Assembly: GCA_029213025.1 (NCBI GenBank)
Contig: JARGOZ010000062.1
Location: 1-37,059, forward strand
Origin: Verrucomicrobiales bacterium
Lineage (GTDB): Bacteria; Verrucomicrobiota; Verrucomicrobiia; Verrucomicrobiales; DEV007
Reading direction: 5' to 3'
Length of the DNA: 37,059 nucleotides
The translations under genes and the position numbers were made by a program. Positions within the stretch are counted from its first letter, which is position 1, and the number at the start of each line of letters is the position of its first letter. This document shows positions 24,500 to 32,397 of the stretch, piece by piece. The notes under the pieces were generated by a model. The model saw nothing but the letters and a program-made list of their open reading frames with translations, ran no database searches and had not been told where the DNA came from.

Positions 24500-26020
24500 T
24501 TAGTTCCGCAGGCTGCCGGGCAAATCCAGATTCGAGCAAAACGGTGACGCCGGCAGACCGGCACGGTTATAGAGATTTGCGTTTTCCGGGTCTCCTTCAC
24601 AGGCATATCGAACGGCTACCGGTCGCAGCACGGATTCGCTTTTTACCACTACAGTTTCTCCTTCGATCTGCGCGACTGCGGGATGCCATTCTCCCAATTC
24701 ATCACACAACTCAAAGTGTGCCGGAAGAGTATCCTTTTGTTCCCGGGGTTCATCCAACCCGTCTTTCTCTGCAATCATCAGCCCCTCCGCCGCGTGATCA
24801 AAATGGACCCGGATTTGGTTCTCTTCGATTTTGGCTGCCGCGAAAAGCGGACCGCTATAGAAAACATCTTTGCCGTAGGTTTTCGCCAGTGCCCAACGCG
24901 CCAATCGTTTCCCTACATCCACTTTATTCGCTGGATGAATGTCGGAATCTCTCAGATCTATCGTTACTGCCATCCCTGTGTTTGGTATCTGCAGACTGAG
25001 ACGCTGTTCCTCCCTCAGCTGGATCCAGCCGACGGCAGTGTCTTTGAAAGACGGCAATTGCACAAAGTAAAACGGTAACCCAGGTTGGCCCCACGATCTT
25101 CTCCATCCATCGACGAGAGCCCTGGTTTTGATCCGGTAGTTTCGGGGATCCTCGCCCGTGCCGGCGTTTGATTCACCCTGATACCAGAGAATCCCCCTCA
25201 CTGCATACGGCGCTACAGGTGAGACCCGGGCGTTGAAAATCCGACCGGGGCGCCCAGCCGTGTTGCGGATAACCACGCCCCCTTCGATATGTTTCAATTT
25301 TTCGAGTTCATCGGCTTCGGAAAGATCGAGGATCGGCTTTAGTTCCTGATGTTTTTCGAACTCCCCTTTCGGAATAAAACCTTCAATCGGTTTACCTCCC
25401 CACGAGGCTTCGATTATACCAACAGGAACATGTAATTTATCGTGAAGTTCACGTGCGAAAAAGAAGGCCACCGCCGAGTGATTCTTCCGGTTCTCAGGAG
25501 AATCACCCTGCCACTCCACCACTTCCGGGAGGTCGGCGAGTGGTAGTTCCGTATCCGGATTCCCCAATCGAACAGTTCGAATCAGACGGCCGTCGGGTTG
25601 TGCTATAACATCCTGAACCAATGCGAGCTTTTTGGCGCAACTACCAAGAGTCATTTGCATGTTGGACTGACCGCTGGCGTACCATACTTCGCCAACGAGC
25701 AGATCGGATATCTCCAGTTTTCGTTCTCCGGATGTTATCGTCATTCGGCGACCGGTTCCGTTTGCCTCCAGCGGAGCCAGTTTCAGATGCCATGCACCCG
25801 TGTCATCCGCCTTGCATAGCTCTTTCTGCCCTGCGAACTCAACCGTAACTGTTTCTCCCGGCCCGGTGCGCCCCCACACCGGAACCGGAACGCCCTGTTG
25901 CATCACAGCGTGATTGAAAAAAATCTTCGCGATCTGCAGCTCATTGGCCGGGGATGAGATCGCGAGAAGCGCCAACAGAACCGGTAGGAGAGCGGGGCAA
26001 AATGATGGTTTTACATTCAT
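24500..26020 (-). CDS. Sialate O-acetylesterase-like secreted SGNH hydrolase
   Basis: 506 residues with an N-terminal signal peptide (MNVKPSFCPALLPVLLALLA, cleavage about 25). The mature start NHAVMQQGVPVPVWGR is the family's typical beginning. The nucleophile block is GQSNMQ with Ser near 117, and the second conserved block WYQGESNAG is near 278; a late His is expected in the DSDIHPANK stretch. The family removes O-acetyl groups from sialic acids or, in PVC bacteria, from other acetylated polysaccharides. The location is probably the periplasm or cell surface. It is a single gene, divergent from the small acidic repeat protein. The true substrate is uncertain because the family is strongly expanded in polysaccharide degraders. 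Confidence 0.92.
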   Translation of the reverse strand: MNVKPSFCPALLPVLLALLAISSPANELQIAKIFFNHAVMQQGVPVPVWGRTGPGETVTVEFAGQKELCKADDTGAWHLKLAPLEANGTGRRMTITSGERKLEISDLLVGEVWYASGQSNMQMTLGSCAKKLALVQDVIAQPDGRLIRTVRLGNPDTELPLADLPEVVEWQGDSPENRKNHSAVAFFFARELHDKLHVPVGIIEASWGGKPIEGFIPKGEFEKHQELKPILDLSEADELEKLKHIEGGVVIRNTAGRPGRIFNARVSPVAPYAVRGILWYQGESNAGTGEDPRNYRIKTRALVDGWRRSWGQPGLPFYFVQLPSFKDTAVGWIQLREEQRLSLQIPNTGMAVTIDLRDSDIHPANKVDVGKRLARWALAKTYGKDVFYSGPLFAAAKIEENQIRVHFDHAAEGLMIAEKDGLDEPREQKDTLPAHFELCDELGEWHPAVAQIEGETVVVKSESVLRPVAVRYACEGDPENANLYNRAGLPASPFCSNLDLPGSLRN

Positions 26021-26189
26021 CGGACCGTCACCATTAGTTGGGCCGCTACTTACGTCAACCGATCCTCCGGGTTTCGACTGGACAGCAATAAATCCGAAAA
26101 GAACGGAATTCGGTGCCGTTTTGTGATAAAGCGCGGTGCATTACGCAATTCCTGCGGAGATTCCTCTCCCTTATTGAATAATGATCTAC

Positions 26190-26204
26190 CCGACAAAATG
26201 TCGG
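26190..26204. promoter_or_regulatory. Short perfect inverted repeat in a divergent promoter region
   Basis: CCGACA and TGTCGG flank AAA, 41 bases before the acidic-protein start in the 224-base gap to the divergent sialate esterase gene. It could be an operator or an mRNA leader hairpin. The rest of the gap holds nothing else recognisable. Confidence 0.35.
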
Positions 26205-26244
26205 AATAATCCCGGCTTTTATTACAAAAACCAAATATATACCT

Positions 26245-26469
26245 ATGTCAGAACCGGAAGATCATCCACACGAGGAAATTCAATACAGAGGGGGAAAACT
26301 GTCTGATGAAGATCAGGATAAAATCGAACAGGAAGAGGAATCACACAAAGCCGACGTCACCCATGTGCAATACAGGGGTGCCGAAGACGATGTCCAACTC
26401 CACGCAAATCCCGAAAAACACTCGGAACACATTCAGTATCGAGGTGCAGAAGATGATGTCGATATCTAA
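26245..26469 (+). CDS. Short acidic protein with three QYRG repeats
   Basis: 74 residues, about 23 Asp/Glu against 7 Lys/Arg, no hydrophobic core and no signal peptide; probably disordered. It contains EIQYRGG, HVQYRGAEDDV and HIQYRGAEDDV. The two full repeats encode the same nine residues QYRGAEDDV but differ by synonymous changes in five of nine codons, which argues for selection on the peptide. The gene lies convergent to the operon that ends with a very basic protein. The family is not recognised; binding of the repeat to a partner or to the basic protein is conjecture. The ATG at 26245 is the only sensible start. Confidence 0.7.
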   Translation: MSEPEDHPHEEIQYRGGKLSDEDQDKIEQEEESHKADVTHVQYRGAEDDVQLHANPEKHSEHIQYRGAEDDVDI

Positions 26470-26559
26470 GAGATAACAAAACATCAACCATCGCGCTGCC
26501 CCGGTTCCCTTTCTGCCGGGGATTTCTCCAGTTTCAGGAGAAAAGATCAATCGAGACAA

Positions 26560-26919
26560 TCATCGATTTGCCATTCGTTCATACAGCCGGGCCTCCACCC
26601 GTGCGGCAATCTTCTCAGCGATTCGGGGACGTATACGGTTTTTTATCCGCGTCACAACACGGGAAAGCCGACGCTCTCCCATCCGTTTAGCCATACGAAC
26701 AGCCCCCGCTTGACCGACACGTATGCTCAAACGTTTCGTGGTTTTCTTAACAAACCGTTTATTGATTTCCCCGGCTTTTCTCAGGGCCATTTTCCTCGCG
26801 ATTTTTTGGCTCTTGCGAGCTGCAATTCGGGATGCCTTCTGTTTGGCGATCTTCCGCACTTTTCTTTTTCTCGCCTCAGTAGGTGGATTAACCTTTTTCT
26901 GTTTCGATTTTTTACCCAT
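26560..26919 (-). CDS. Extremely basic Lys/Arg-rich protein
   Basis: 119 residues with about 44 Lys/Arg, 6 Glu and no Asp, beginning MGKKSKQKKVNPPTEARKRK. There is no signal peptide, cysteine or tryptophan. The middle and C-terminal parts could form amphipathic helices (RMGERRLSRVVTRIKNRIRP, ARVEARLYERMANR). It is the last gene of the operon, 15 bases after the pyruvyl transferase gene. Nucleic-acid binding (histone-H1-like), binding to an acidic polysaccharide made by the operon, or pairing with the convergent acidic repeat protein are all possible; none is shown. Not recognised as a ribosomal protein. Confidence 0.72.
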   Translation of the reverse strand: MGKKSKQKKVNPPTEARKRKVRKIAKQKASRIAARKSQKIARKMALRKAGEINKRFVKKTTKRLSIRVGQAGAVRMAKRMGERRLSRVVTRIKNRIRPRIAEKIAARVEARLYERMANR

Positions 26920-26934
26920 ATTATTTCCAGCTGT

Positions 26935-27846
26935 TTAGTTAGTAGAGGTAATTCCGGTATCACGAAGAACCTCCTGTAAAGCCAATACATTTCTCCAGGG
27001 ATCGCCGCCCAAAGGCAAAGCGGATTCAACCTCTATTTTGTACTGCGAACGGGCATAAGTGCGGACAGGCACGCCACACGCTCTGGAAAAGATCATTCCA
27101 TGGTAGCGACCCGACAGTACATAGTGAGAGGAGGAAATCTTTTCCAGAGCCACTTCCGGAGTTACCTCGTCGCTGAGATAGACTTTAATCTCCGGAAGCT
27201 GCCCGCCAAACTTTGCAGTTACTTCATCGGCTACGGGACCTCCCATATTCAGAAGAATCGGAACAGCATCCGGCCACTTCCCCCTTGCCAGCTCCAGATC
27301 AGCCATCACCGCGGGATTTTCTGCTTTCACCCGAAACCCTGGTATGATCGTTATATACCGACGGGACGTGAGCACGTTATCGGGACGGAACAGATAACAG
27401 AGATCCGGACAATATTCCGCAACGATCCCTTCCTTCGCCAAAACGTCTACGGAACGAACGGATCGCAACCAGACAAACGCAGCATCCCGGAGATTCGGCA
27501 GCCACGCATTCACAACAGGTTCATAATCGAATGCATCGGCATCATCCGACCCTGGAACCCGACGGACCTGTAGATCACAACTGACGAATCCGTAGGGAAT
27601 CCCAAAGCGCTTTGCTTCGTTTACATAATAGGTCATGTATTCGAGATGCGCGTTGCCTTCGTTATGCCACAGCAAGCCACCGCCTCCAAATACGACCAAA
27701 CCAAATTCTCTATCAAGGCCGTCCGGAGGTAGATCTGAATTAAAGTAAACGGCATCCAAATCAGGGAAAAAGCGCTGCCATAGTATGCGATAGGTATTAT
27801 CCCCTACATTCCCGTAACCCCAGGCACCGACAAACGCTACTTTCAT
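26935..27846 (-). CDS. Polysaccharide pyruvyl transferase family protein
   Basis: 303 residues. MKVAFVGAWGYGNVGDNTYR is the family's typical N-terminal glycine-rich start, GLVVFGGGGLLWH is the second conserved block, and SGRYHGMIFSRACGVPVRTY is the C-terminal signature. The family (PF04230) transfers pyruvyl groups from phosphoenolpyruvate to sugar hydroxyls as ketals on exopolysaccharide or cell-wall glycans, adding negative charge; some members have other roles. It is cytoplasmic. It lies 20 bases after the GT4 gene and 15 before the basic protein, so co-transcription with the kinase operon is very likely. A pyruvylated acidic glycan would offer a partner for the basic protein, which is conjecture. 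Confidence 0.9.
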   Translation of the reverse strand: MKVAFVGAWGYGNVGDNTYRILWQRFFPDLDAVYFNSDLPPDGLDREFGLVVFGGGGLLWHNEGNAHLEYMTYYVNEAKRFGIPYGFVSCDLQVRRVPGSDDADAFDYEPVVNAWLPNLRDAAFVWLRSVRSVDVLAKEGIVAEYCPDLCYLFRPDNVLTSRRYITIIPGFRVKAENPAVMADLELARGKWPDAVPILLNMGGPVADEVTAKFGGQLPEIKVYLSDEVTPEVALEKISSSHYVLSGRYHGMIFSRACGVPVRTYARSQYKIEVESALPLGGDPWRNVLALQEVLRDTGITSTN

Positions 27847-27866
27847 TCAGGACTAATCCAGCTTTC

Positions 27867-29210
27867 CTATGAGGATCTCCCGCCTCGCAGGTGTCGAGCG
27901 GCAACAGCATTGTGTAAAACGCCATCAAGACGGGAGGAAATATTTTCCCATTGGAACTGCGGTCGCTGCACCCATTTCTCACCCTCCAGCCCCAGATTTT
28001 CCCGCCACGTTTGATCCCGATATAAATTGTCGAGTTCATCCACAAACGCATCCCCGTCCGGAACCGCGCCTATCGTGTTAATACCCGGGCGAGCCATCTG
28101 ATGTCGGCAGGGAATTTTCACCACTCCCTGCGGCCACTCGGACAGCGCCGCCCAGTTCGGGACAATTTGAGGAATACGATGCGACATACCTTCCATCGTT
28201 GTCAGCCCCCACCCTTCCCCTGAAGTAGTCGTAATCTGAATGTCCAGCGACTGATAGATGAGATCCAGTCGACGCCGCGAAACATCTCCATGCGCCCCAC
28301 TCCCCTCCGTAAATATCACCCGGTCCTCTATTTGGTAATAACGGGCCAACTGCTCAAGATCCCAACCTTCGTCCTGTCGGCGACAGTGTAGGCTGAGCCA
28401 GGCATCGCGAATCCGTCGTTTCCTGATCCAGCCGGAAAACAGCTCCATCGATAGATCCAACCGTTTCCTGGGTTGATTGCGGTTTATGTTGCCTACCAGA
28501 AATGCATCGTCAGGAATGTGAAGATTCAGTTTTTTTCGGGCTTCCAACCGGGAAGCCGACGGACCGTCCGATCTCGTGACGCCATGGGGTATCACATGGC
28601 GATTGCCCCGGAAACCCGCCTGCTGTGCTTCTTTAAACCCATAGTCCGTATACCAAATCGCTGCATCCAACCGACTGAGAATCCCTGCACAATCCGGATT
28701 CATATTGGCTCCATCCACAGGCATGTAGGCCACAATCGAACACGGTACGCGCCGTTCAACAAACGAAGCCACATTCCACCAATCGTTATTAATCACTACT
28801 ATATCAGGTTGATATTCCGCACACAGATCCGGGAAACAATCAATACCCCACATATCCTTTCCCCTGTTTGCCGGAATAACCGGATAGGGTTTCCCGTGGT
28901 CACCTCCAAAGAAATTGATTCCCGATACCAAAACATCCCAGTTCTGACGCAGATGATCAAGGATCGAATGTGTTACCGTGGCAAAACCGGTGGACACCAC
29001 CGCATCACCAATCCACAGCAACCTGGGTTTCTGCGATCGTATTTCGGGTATATCAACCGGACGGCCCGGGTTTCTGGATTGGTACTTAGCCTGAGGATTG
29101 GCTACACCGCTGGCAAGAACCTTTACAGGCTCCTTTTCCCGGGGCAACCCGGGACCGGCAGATGAATCATAATTCGACGGATTAATCATTGGATGTAACT
29201 GGTAAAGCAA
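27867..29210 (-). CDS. GT4-like (GT-B) glycosyltransferase
   Basis: 447 residues. Residues 1-55 are a nonconserved lead-in; a Met eight codons in (29189) is another possible start. The GT-B fold begins at KPRLLWIGDAVVSTGFATVT. The donor-side lobe has NRNQPRKRLDLSMELF and the EX7E-type motif GEGWGLTTMEGMS near 350, typical of retaining GT4 enzymes that use nucleotide sugars. It is cytoplasmic or membrane-peripheral. It lies 39 bases after the kinase gene and 20 before the pyruvyl transferase gene, in the same operon. This suggests synthesis of a modified surface glycan whose control involves the kinase; acceptor and sugar are unknown. Confidence 0.9.
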   Translation of the reverse strand: MLYQLHPMINPSNYDSSAGPGLPREKEPVKVLASGVANPQAKYQSRNPGRPVDIPEIRSQKPRLLWIGDAVVSTGFATVTHSILDHLRQNWDVLVSGINFFGGDHGKPYPVIPANRGKDMWGIDCFPDLCAEYQPDIVVINNDWWNVASFVERRVPCSIVAYMPVDGANMNPDCAGILSRLDAAIWYTDYGFKEAQQAGFRGNRHVIPHGVTRSDGPSASRLEARKKLNLHIPDDAFLVGNINRNQPRKRLDLSMELFSGWIRKRRIRDAWLSLHCRRQDEGWDLEQLARYYQIEDRVIFTEGSGAHGDVSRRRLDLIYQSLDIQITTTSGEGWGLTTMEGMSHRIPQIVPNWAALSEWPQGVVKIPCRHQMARPGINTIGAVPDGDAFVDELDNLYRDQTWRENLGLEGEKWVQRPQFQWENISSRLDGVLHNAVAARHLRGGRSS

Positions 29211-29249
29211 AGGTCGATTGTCTTTGTATAGAAATACTCATCGTAATTA

Positions 29250-30926
29250 CTACCTCCATTTCACACTGCATTTGGGAAGAGCCTCTGCCAGAGCTGACTT
29301 GCCCTCTTCCGTAATTTCCGATGCGCCTGCACCGGTCTGCTGATTTAGCGGTGAAATGAAGAGAATTTGCAAATTTTGAAGTTTTCCAAGATGAGGAACA
29401 CCGGCGTCCACCACGGCAGGCGTGTTCTCTATTGAAAGTTCTTTCAGATGATCCGCCAAAGCACCGAGGTGAGCCAGGCCCTCCGAAGTAATCGAAGTGG
29501 ATTTCAAGTTCAAATTGCGCAGCGATGAAAGCCCGTTGCATCGAATCACCAACTGGCGGAGATCGTCGTCGGAAAAGTTGGCCTGTCCCTGAAGATTGAT
29601 TCGCCAAACCTCAAAGGGTTGCTCCGGCAGGCCGGGCGAGTTTACCGCCTGGCTATAGTCCACAAACCGTAACGAATCGTTCCCGTCGGATTGAATATTC
29701 ACTACTCCGCCTTTGTTCAATACCCATTGAGCAAGAGATCGTTGTAATTCGAATGATCTTCCCGGGGTTAGCACCCGGGCATCCCCGAAAACAGCTGCGC
29801 CCGCGAAAGGAAATGTAAGACCACCATTATTCCTGTTTAAAGAGTGAAGGAAGTAACCTGACAGAATAACTATAGAAACCATTGTTCCGGCTATCCACAA
29901 GCCTGCACCCCGGCGCTTCGATACCCCATTGGCACTTTGCGGATTTTTTCCCGATCTTCGCCGGGACGAACCGCTGAAAGTACCGCTGATTTCGCTGACC
30001 TGTTGATACCTCTGTTCCCGGTTCGGCTGCATGGCCCGGTAAACTACATCATCAAAGCGCTTGTCAGCTCCTACACATTTCGAAGGCGGTTCCCACGCTC
30101 CGGACGGAACACTTCCCGTCAGCATTTCGTAAATCATAACGCCAAGGGAAAAAATATCGGCACGATGATCCACTTCAGATTCACCCTCCTCTCCGGGAGA
30201 CAGGGTTTCAGGAGCCATGTAGGCGGGCGTACCCATCGCGCAATTGGGAGAGGAAATCGCACTGAGATCGATGCCGTTCTCGCGCAACTTTGCCAGACCG
30301 AAGTCAGCGACTTTGGCGTGCCCATGGGTATCGATAAGAATATTAGCAGGCTTGATATCTCTATGGATGATCCCGTGGTCATGAGCACATTGGATCGCCT
30401 CGCACACCTGACAGATCAGTGGAAGTATATCTGTAGACTGGAGTTTTTTGGCATGGATCAACCACCGCAGGTCAGTTCCCTCTACATATTCCATTACTAT
30501 ATAGAGATGTCCCAACGAGGTCTCACCGAAATCATGAACCGTAACAATGTGAGGATGGTTAAGCTTCGCCATGGCCATGGCTTCCCGTTTAAAACGCTTC
30601 GCCAACCCAACCGTATCGCCTAAATTCGGAGGTAATAACTTCACTGCTACGAGTCGGTCGAGACGCTTTTGCCGCGCTTTGTAAACCGCGCCCATGCCAC
30701 CTTTGTCGATAAACTCGAGAATTTCGTATTCCGGAATTAGATTCGCCAGCTCTTCGATAGGAGGCGGCACAAATCCCGCGAAAGGAGGGGTCTGCGATGA
30801 CCCGGTATCGACCGAATTCGGAACATGATCTGCCAGTTTTTCGAAGGGCGGTGGAACGAATTTGGATAACGAGGGCATAGAAAATGACTCAGTGCCGTCA
30901 GATTCGCCGCCCTTAGATTCATTCAT
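29250..30926 (-). CDS. Membrane Ser/Thr protein kinase with duplicated FVPPP motif and C-terminal leucine-rich domain
   Basis: 558 residues. Before the kinase domain the motif FVPPPFEKLADHVPN (about 23-37) is repeated as FVPPPIEELANLIPEYE (about 51-67). The kinase has DKGGMGAVYKA, VAVK with Lys near 95, HRDIKPAN near 185 and DFG near 207, and GTPAYMAPE, so it should be active. A hydrophobic segment (GLWIAGTMVSIVILSGYFLH, about 340-360) places the rest outside the cytoplasm: SLAQWVLNKGG, VWRINLQGQANFSDDDL, then leucine-rich repeats (LRNLNLKSTSITSEGLAHLG) to the end. That outer domain matches the C-terminus of the divergent gene at 30997. It is first in the operon with GT4, pyruvyl transferase and basic protein genes; 70 bases separate the divergent starts. 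Confidence 0.93.
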   Translation of the reverse strand: MNESKGGESDGTESFSMPSLSKFVPPPFEKLADHVPNSVDTGSSQTPPFAGFVPPPIEELANLIPEYEILEFIDKGGMGAVYKARQKRLDRLVAVKLLPPNLGDTVGLAKRFKREAMAMAKLNHPHIVTVHDFGETSLGHLYIVMEYVEGTDLRWLIHAKKLQSTDILPLICQVCEAIQCAHDHGIIHRDIKPANILIDTHGHAKVADFGLAKLRENGIDLSAISSPNCAMGTPAYMAPETLSPGEEGESEVDHRADIFSLGVMIYEMLTGSVPSGAWEPPSKCVGADKRFDDVVYRAMQPNREQRYQQVSEISGTFSGSSRRRSGKNPQSANGVSKRRGAGLWIAGTMVSIVILSGYFLHSLNRNNGGLTFPFAGAAVFGDARVLTPGRSFELQRSLAQWVLNKGGVVNIQSDGNDSLRFVDYSQAVNSPGLPEQPFEVWRINLQGQANFSDDDLRQLVIRCNGLSSLRNLNLKSTSITSEGLAHLGALADHLKELSIENTPAVVDAGVPHLGKLQNLQILFISPLNQQTGAGASEITEEGKSALAEALPKCSVKWR

Positions 30927-30996
30927 AACCCTTTGATCATAGGTGGAATAATTTGCTTTCCAAGAGAAATATCCTAAAACTTACTTTTCCAACAAA

Positions 30997-32247
30997 ATGT
31001 ACTACATCGACTTTACCGGTGGCCTGGGAGACATCTTTTTAAAAATCTACCGAACGAACTCGTATCGCTACCTGGAAACCACCAGCGAAATCACGGGAGT
31101 TCTTTTCGCGTCGGGTAACCCTCACGCCGTCGAACTGTTGCGATACCATCCCAACAGAAACCGGATTCTGCTCTACGACCTGACTCACATTCGCGAGCAT
31201 TTCCTCGGAGAGGGCTTTCGCGGCGAAGCCCTTCTTCAGCAACTCTACACCTTTGCCGAAATTCCTACCGGCGAGAAGCCATCTTCGGTTCACTCCCCTC
31301 CCCCGGAAAACTGGCTGCCACTGCTTGATCCACCTGATTTCATCGACGATTCCGGGCATCTTATTTTTCAACCGTTTGCAGGGTCTTCCGACCGTTCACT
31401 CCCGGCAAATCAGATAAAAGAACTCCTGGCGTTTTTTGGCACCCTTTCCCGCTCTGTATATATTGTTTCGCGCGACTTTCTGCGCATACGCAGTGGCAAA
31501 GTCGTGCACTCCCTCGAATCACTCCCGGACGTTCCTTTGCCGGACAATGTTCTTTGCCCTGAAAATCTATCGGTTCCGGCTACCCTGGATTTACTTCGCT
31601 CTGCTTCCGGCTTTATCGGAACCCATTCTTCCATAGTGTTGGCCGCCGCATACGAAAATATACCTTCACTCATCTGGTACCCGGAAAGATTAAACGAAGA
31701 TTTTCAGAACCACCGCAGCTACGCATTTTACTCGAAATATGAGCACATGACCTGTCTGCCTATAATTACCTGCGGTGTCGACTCAGCCTCTTCGTGGATC
31801 CAATCGGAACACCTCAGCCCGGACAGGTTTCATCAAAATGATACCAATCCACACAGAGACCTCGCTCGATGGATCATTTCCCGGGGTGGCACATTCCAAA
31901 TCGACTTGCCTGAGCGAAACCGCAGAGTTGTAGATACCCGGTCCAGACGCGAACCCCTGCGGGAAATACCCCGGGGCCGGTTCTTTATTTGGCGGGTCTC
32001 GTTTTCCGGTCAATCCGGCTTCGGCGACAAGCAGTTGGCTGAATTCCGGATAATGGCGGAAGGGATTACCACAATCACCAATGTAAATTTATCCCGAACC
32101 CGGGTCAGCGGCAAAGGTATCAGTTTTCTCACTTCTCTGGAACCATCACTCCGAAAACTCGACCTTTCCGATACCCAGGTAACAAGAGAAGATATCAGAC
32201 AGTTACAGGACCACTTCCCCGGGTGCACGGTGCTTGGCATGAAGTAA
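30997..32247 (+). CDS. GT9-like glycosyltransferase fused to the kinase-type leucine-rich domain
   Basis: 416 residues. About 1-285 is GT-B-like and resembles ADP-heptose glycosyltransferases of family GT9: FTGGLGDIFLKI at the start, FQPFAGSSDRSLP before the donor lobe, and SASGFIGTHSSIVLAAAYEN near 205. Residues about 286-416 (DLARWIISRGGTFQID, IWRVSFSGQSGFGDKQLAE, NVNLSRTRVSGKGISFL, LRKLDLSDTQV) align with the outer domain of the divergent kinase in the same order. No signal peptide or membrane segment is seen, so this copy should be cytoplasmic unless the protein is exported unusually. Catalysis is uncertain because GT9 active-site residues cannot be matched by eye. Repeat locus 4 follows the stop. 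Confidence 0.82.
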   Translation: MYYIDFTGGLGDIFLKIYRTNSYRYLETTSEITGVLFASGNPHAVELLRYHPNRNRILLYDLTHIREHFLGEGFRGEALLQQLYTFAEIPTGEKPSSVHSPPPENWLPLLDPPDFIDDSGHLIFQPFAGSSDRSLPANQIKELLAFFGTLSRSVYIVSRDFLRIRSGKVVHSLESLPDVPLPDNVLCPENLSVPATLDLLRSASGFIGTHSSIVLAAAYENIPSLIWYPERLNEDFQNHRSYAFYSKYEHMTCLPIITCGVDSASSWIQSEHLSPDRFHQNDTNPHRDLARWIISRGGTFQIDLPERNRRVVDTRSRREPLREIPRGRFFIWRVSFSGQSGFGDKQLAEFRIMAEGITTITNVNLSRTRVSGKGISFLTSLEPSLRKLDLSDTQVTREDIRQLQDHFPGCTVLGMK

Positions 32248-32263
32248 CTCTTCTGTATGATGT

Positions 32264-32340
32264 GCGTACAATCCCCATTCAACAGGGTACAATCCCCCAT
32301 TCAACAGGGTACAATCCACGACTCAACAGGGTACGATCCC
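32264..32340 (+). repeat. 22-bp-period repeat locus 4: three cores plus a partial unit
   Basis: AACAGGGTAC begins at 32281, 32303 and 32325, each exactly 22 bp apart, the first two continuing to the full AACAGGGTACA and preceded by ATTC. A partial unit (GTACAATCCCCATTC) precedes them at 32266. This is the longest run of the family in the window. Confidence 0.92.
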
Positions 32341-32397
32341 ATTCAAAGTCCCGAAACGCGGACCTGACGAATCCTGTGACAAAGGCAACGTTCCGGG

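Noticed and set aside
32264..32340. CRISPR array
   Set aside because: Conserved part is only 11 bp with about 11 bp between copies, two or three copies per locus, scattered over four loci, and no cas genes; this does not fit a CRISPR.
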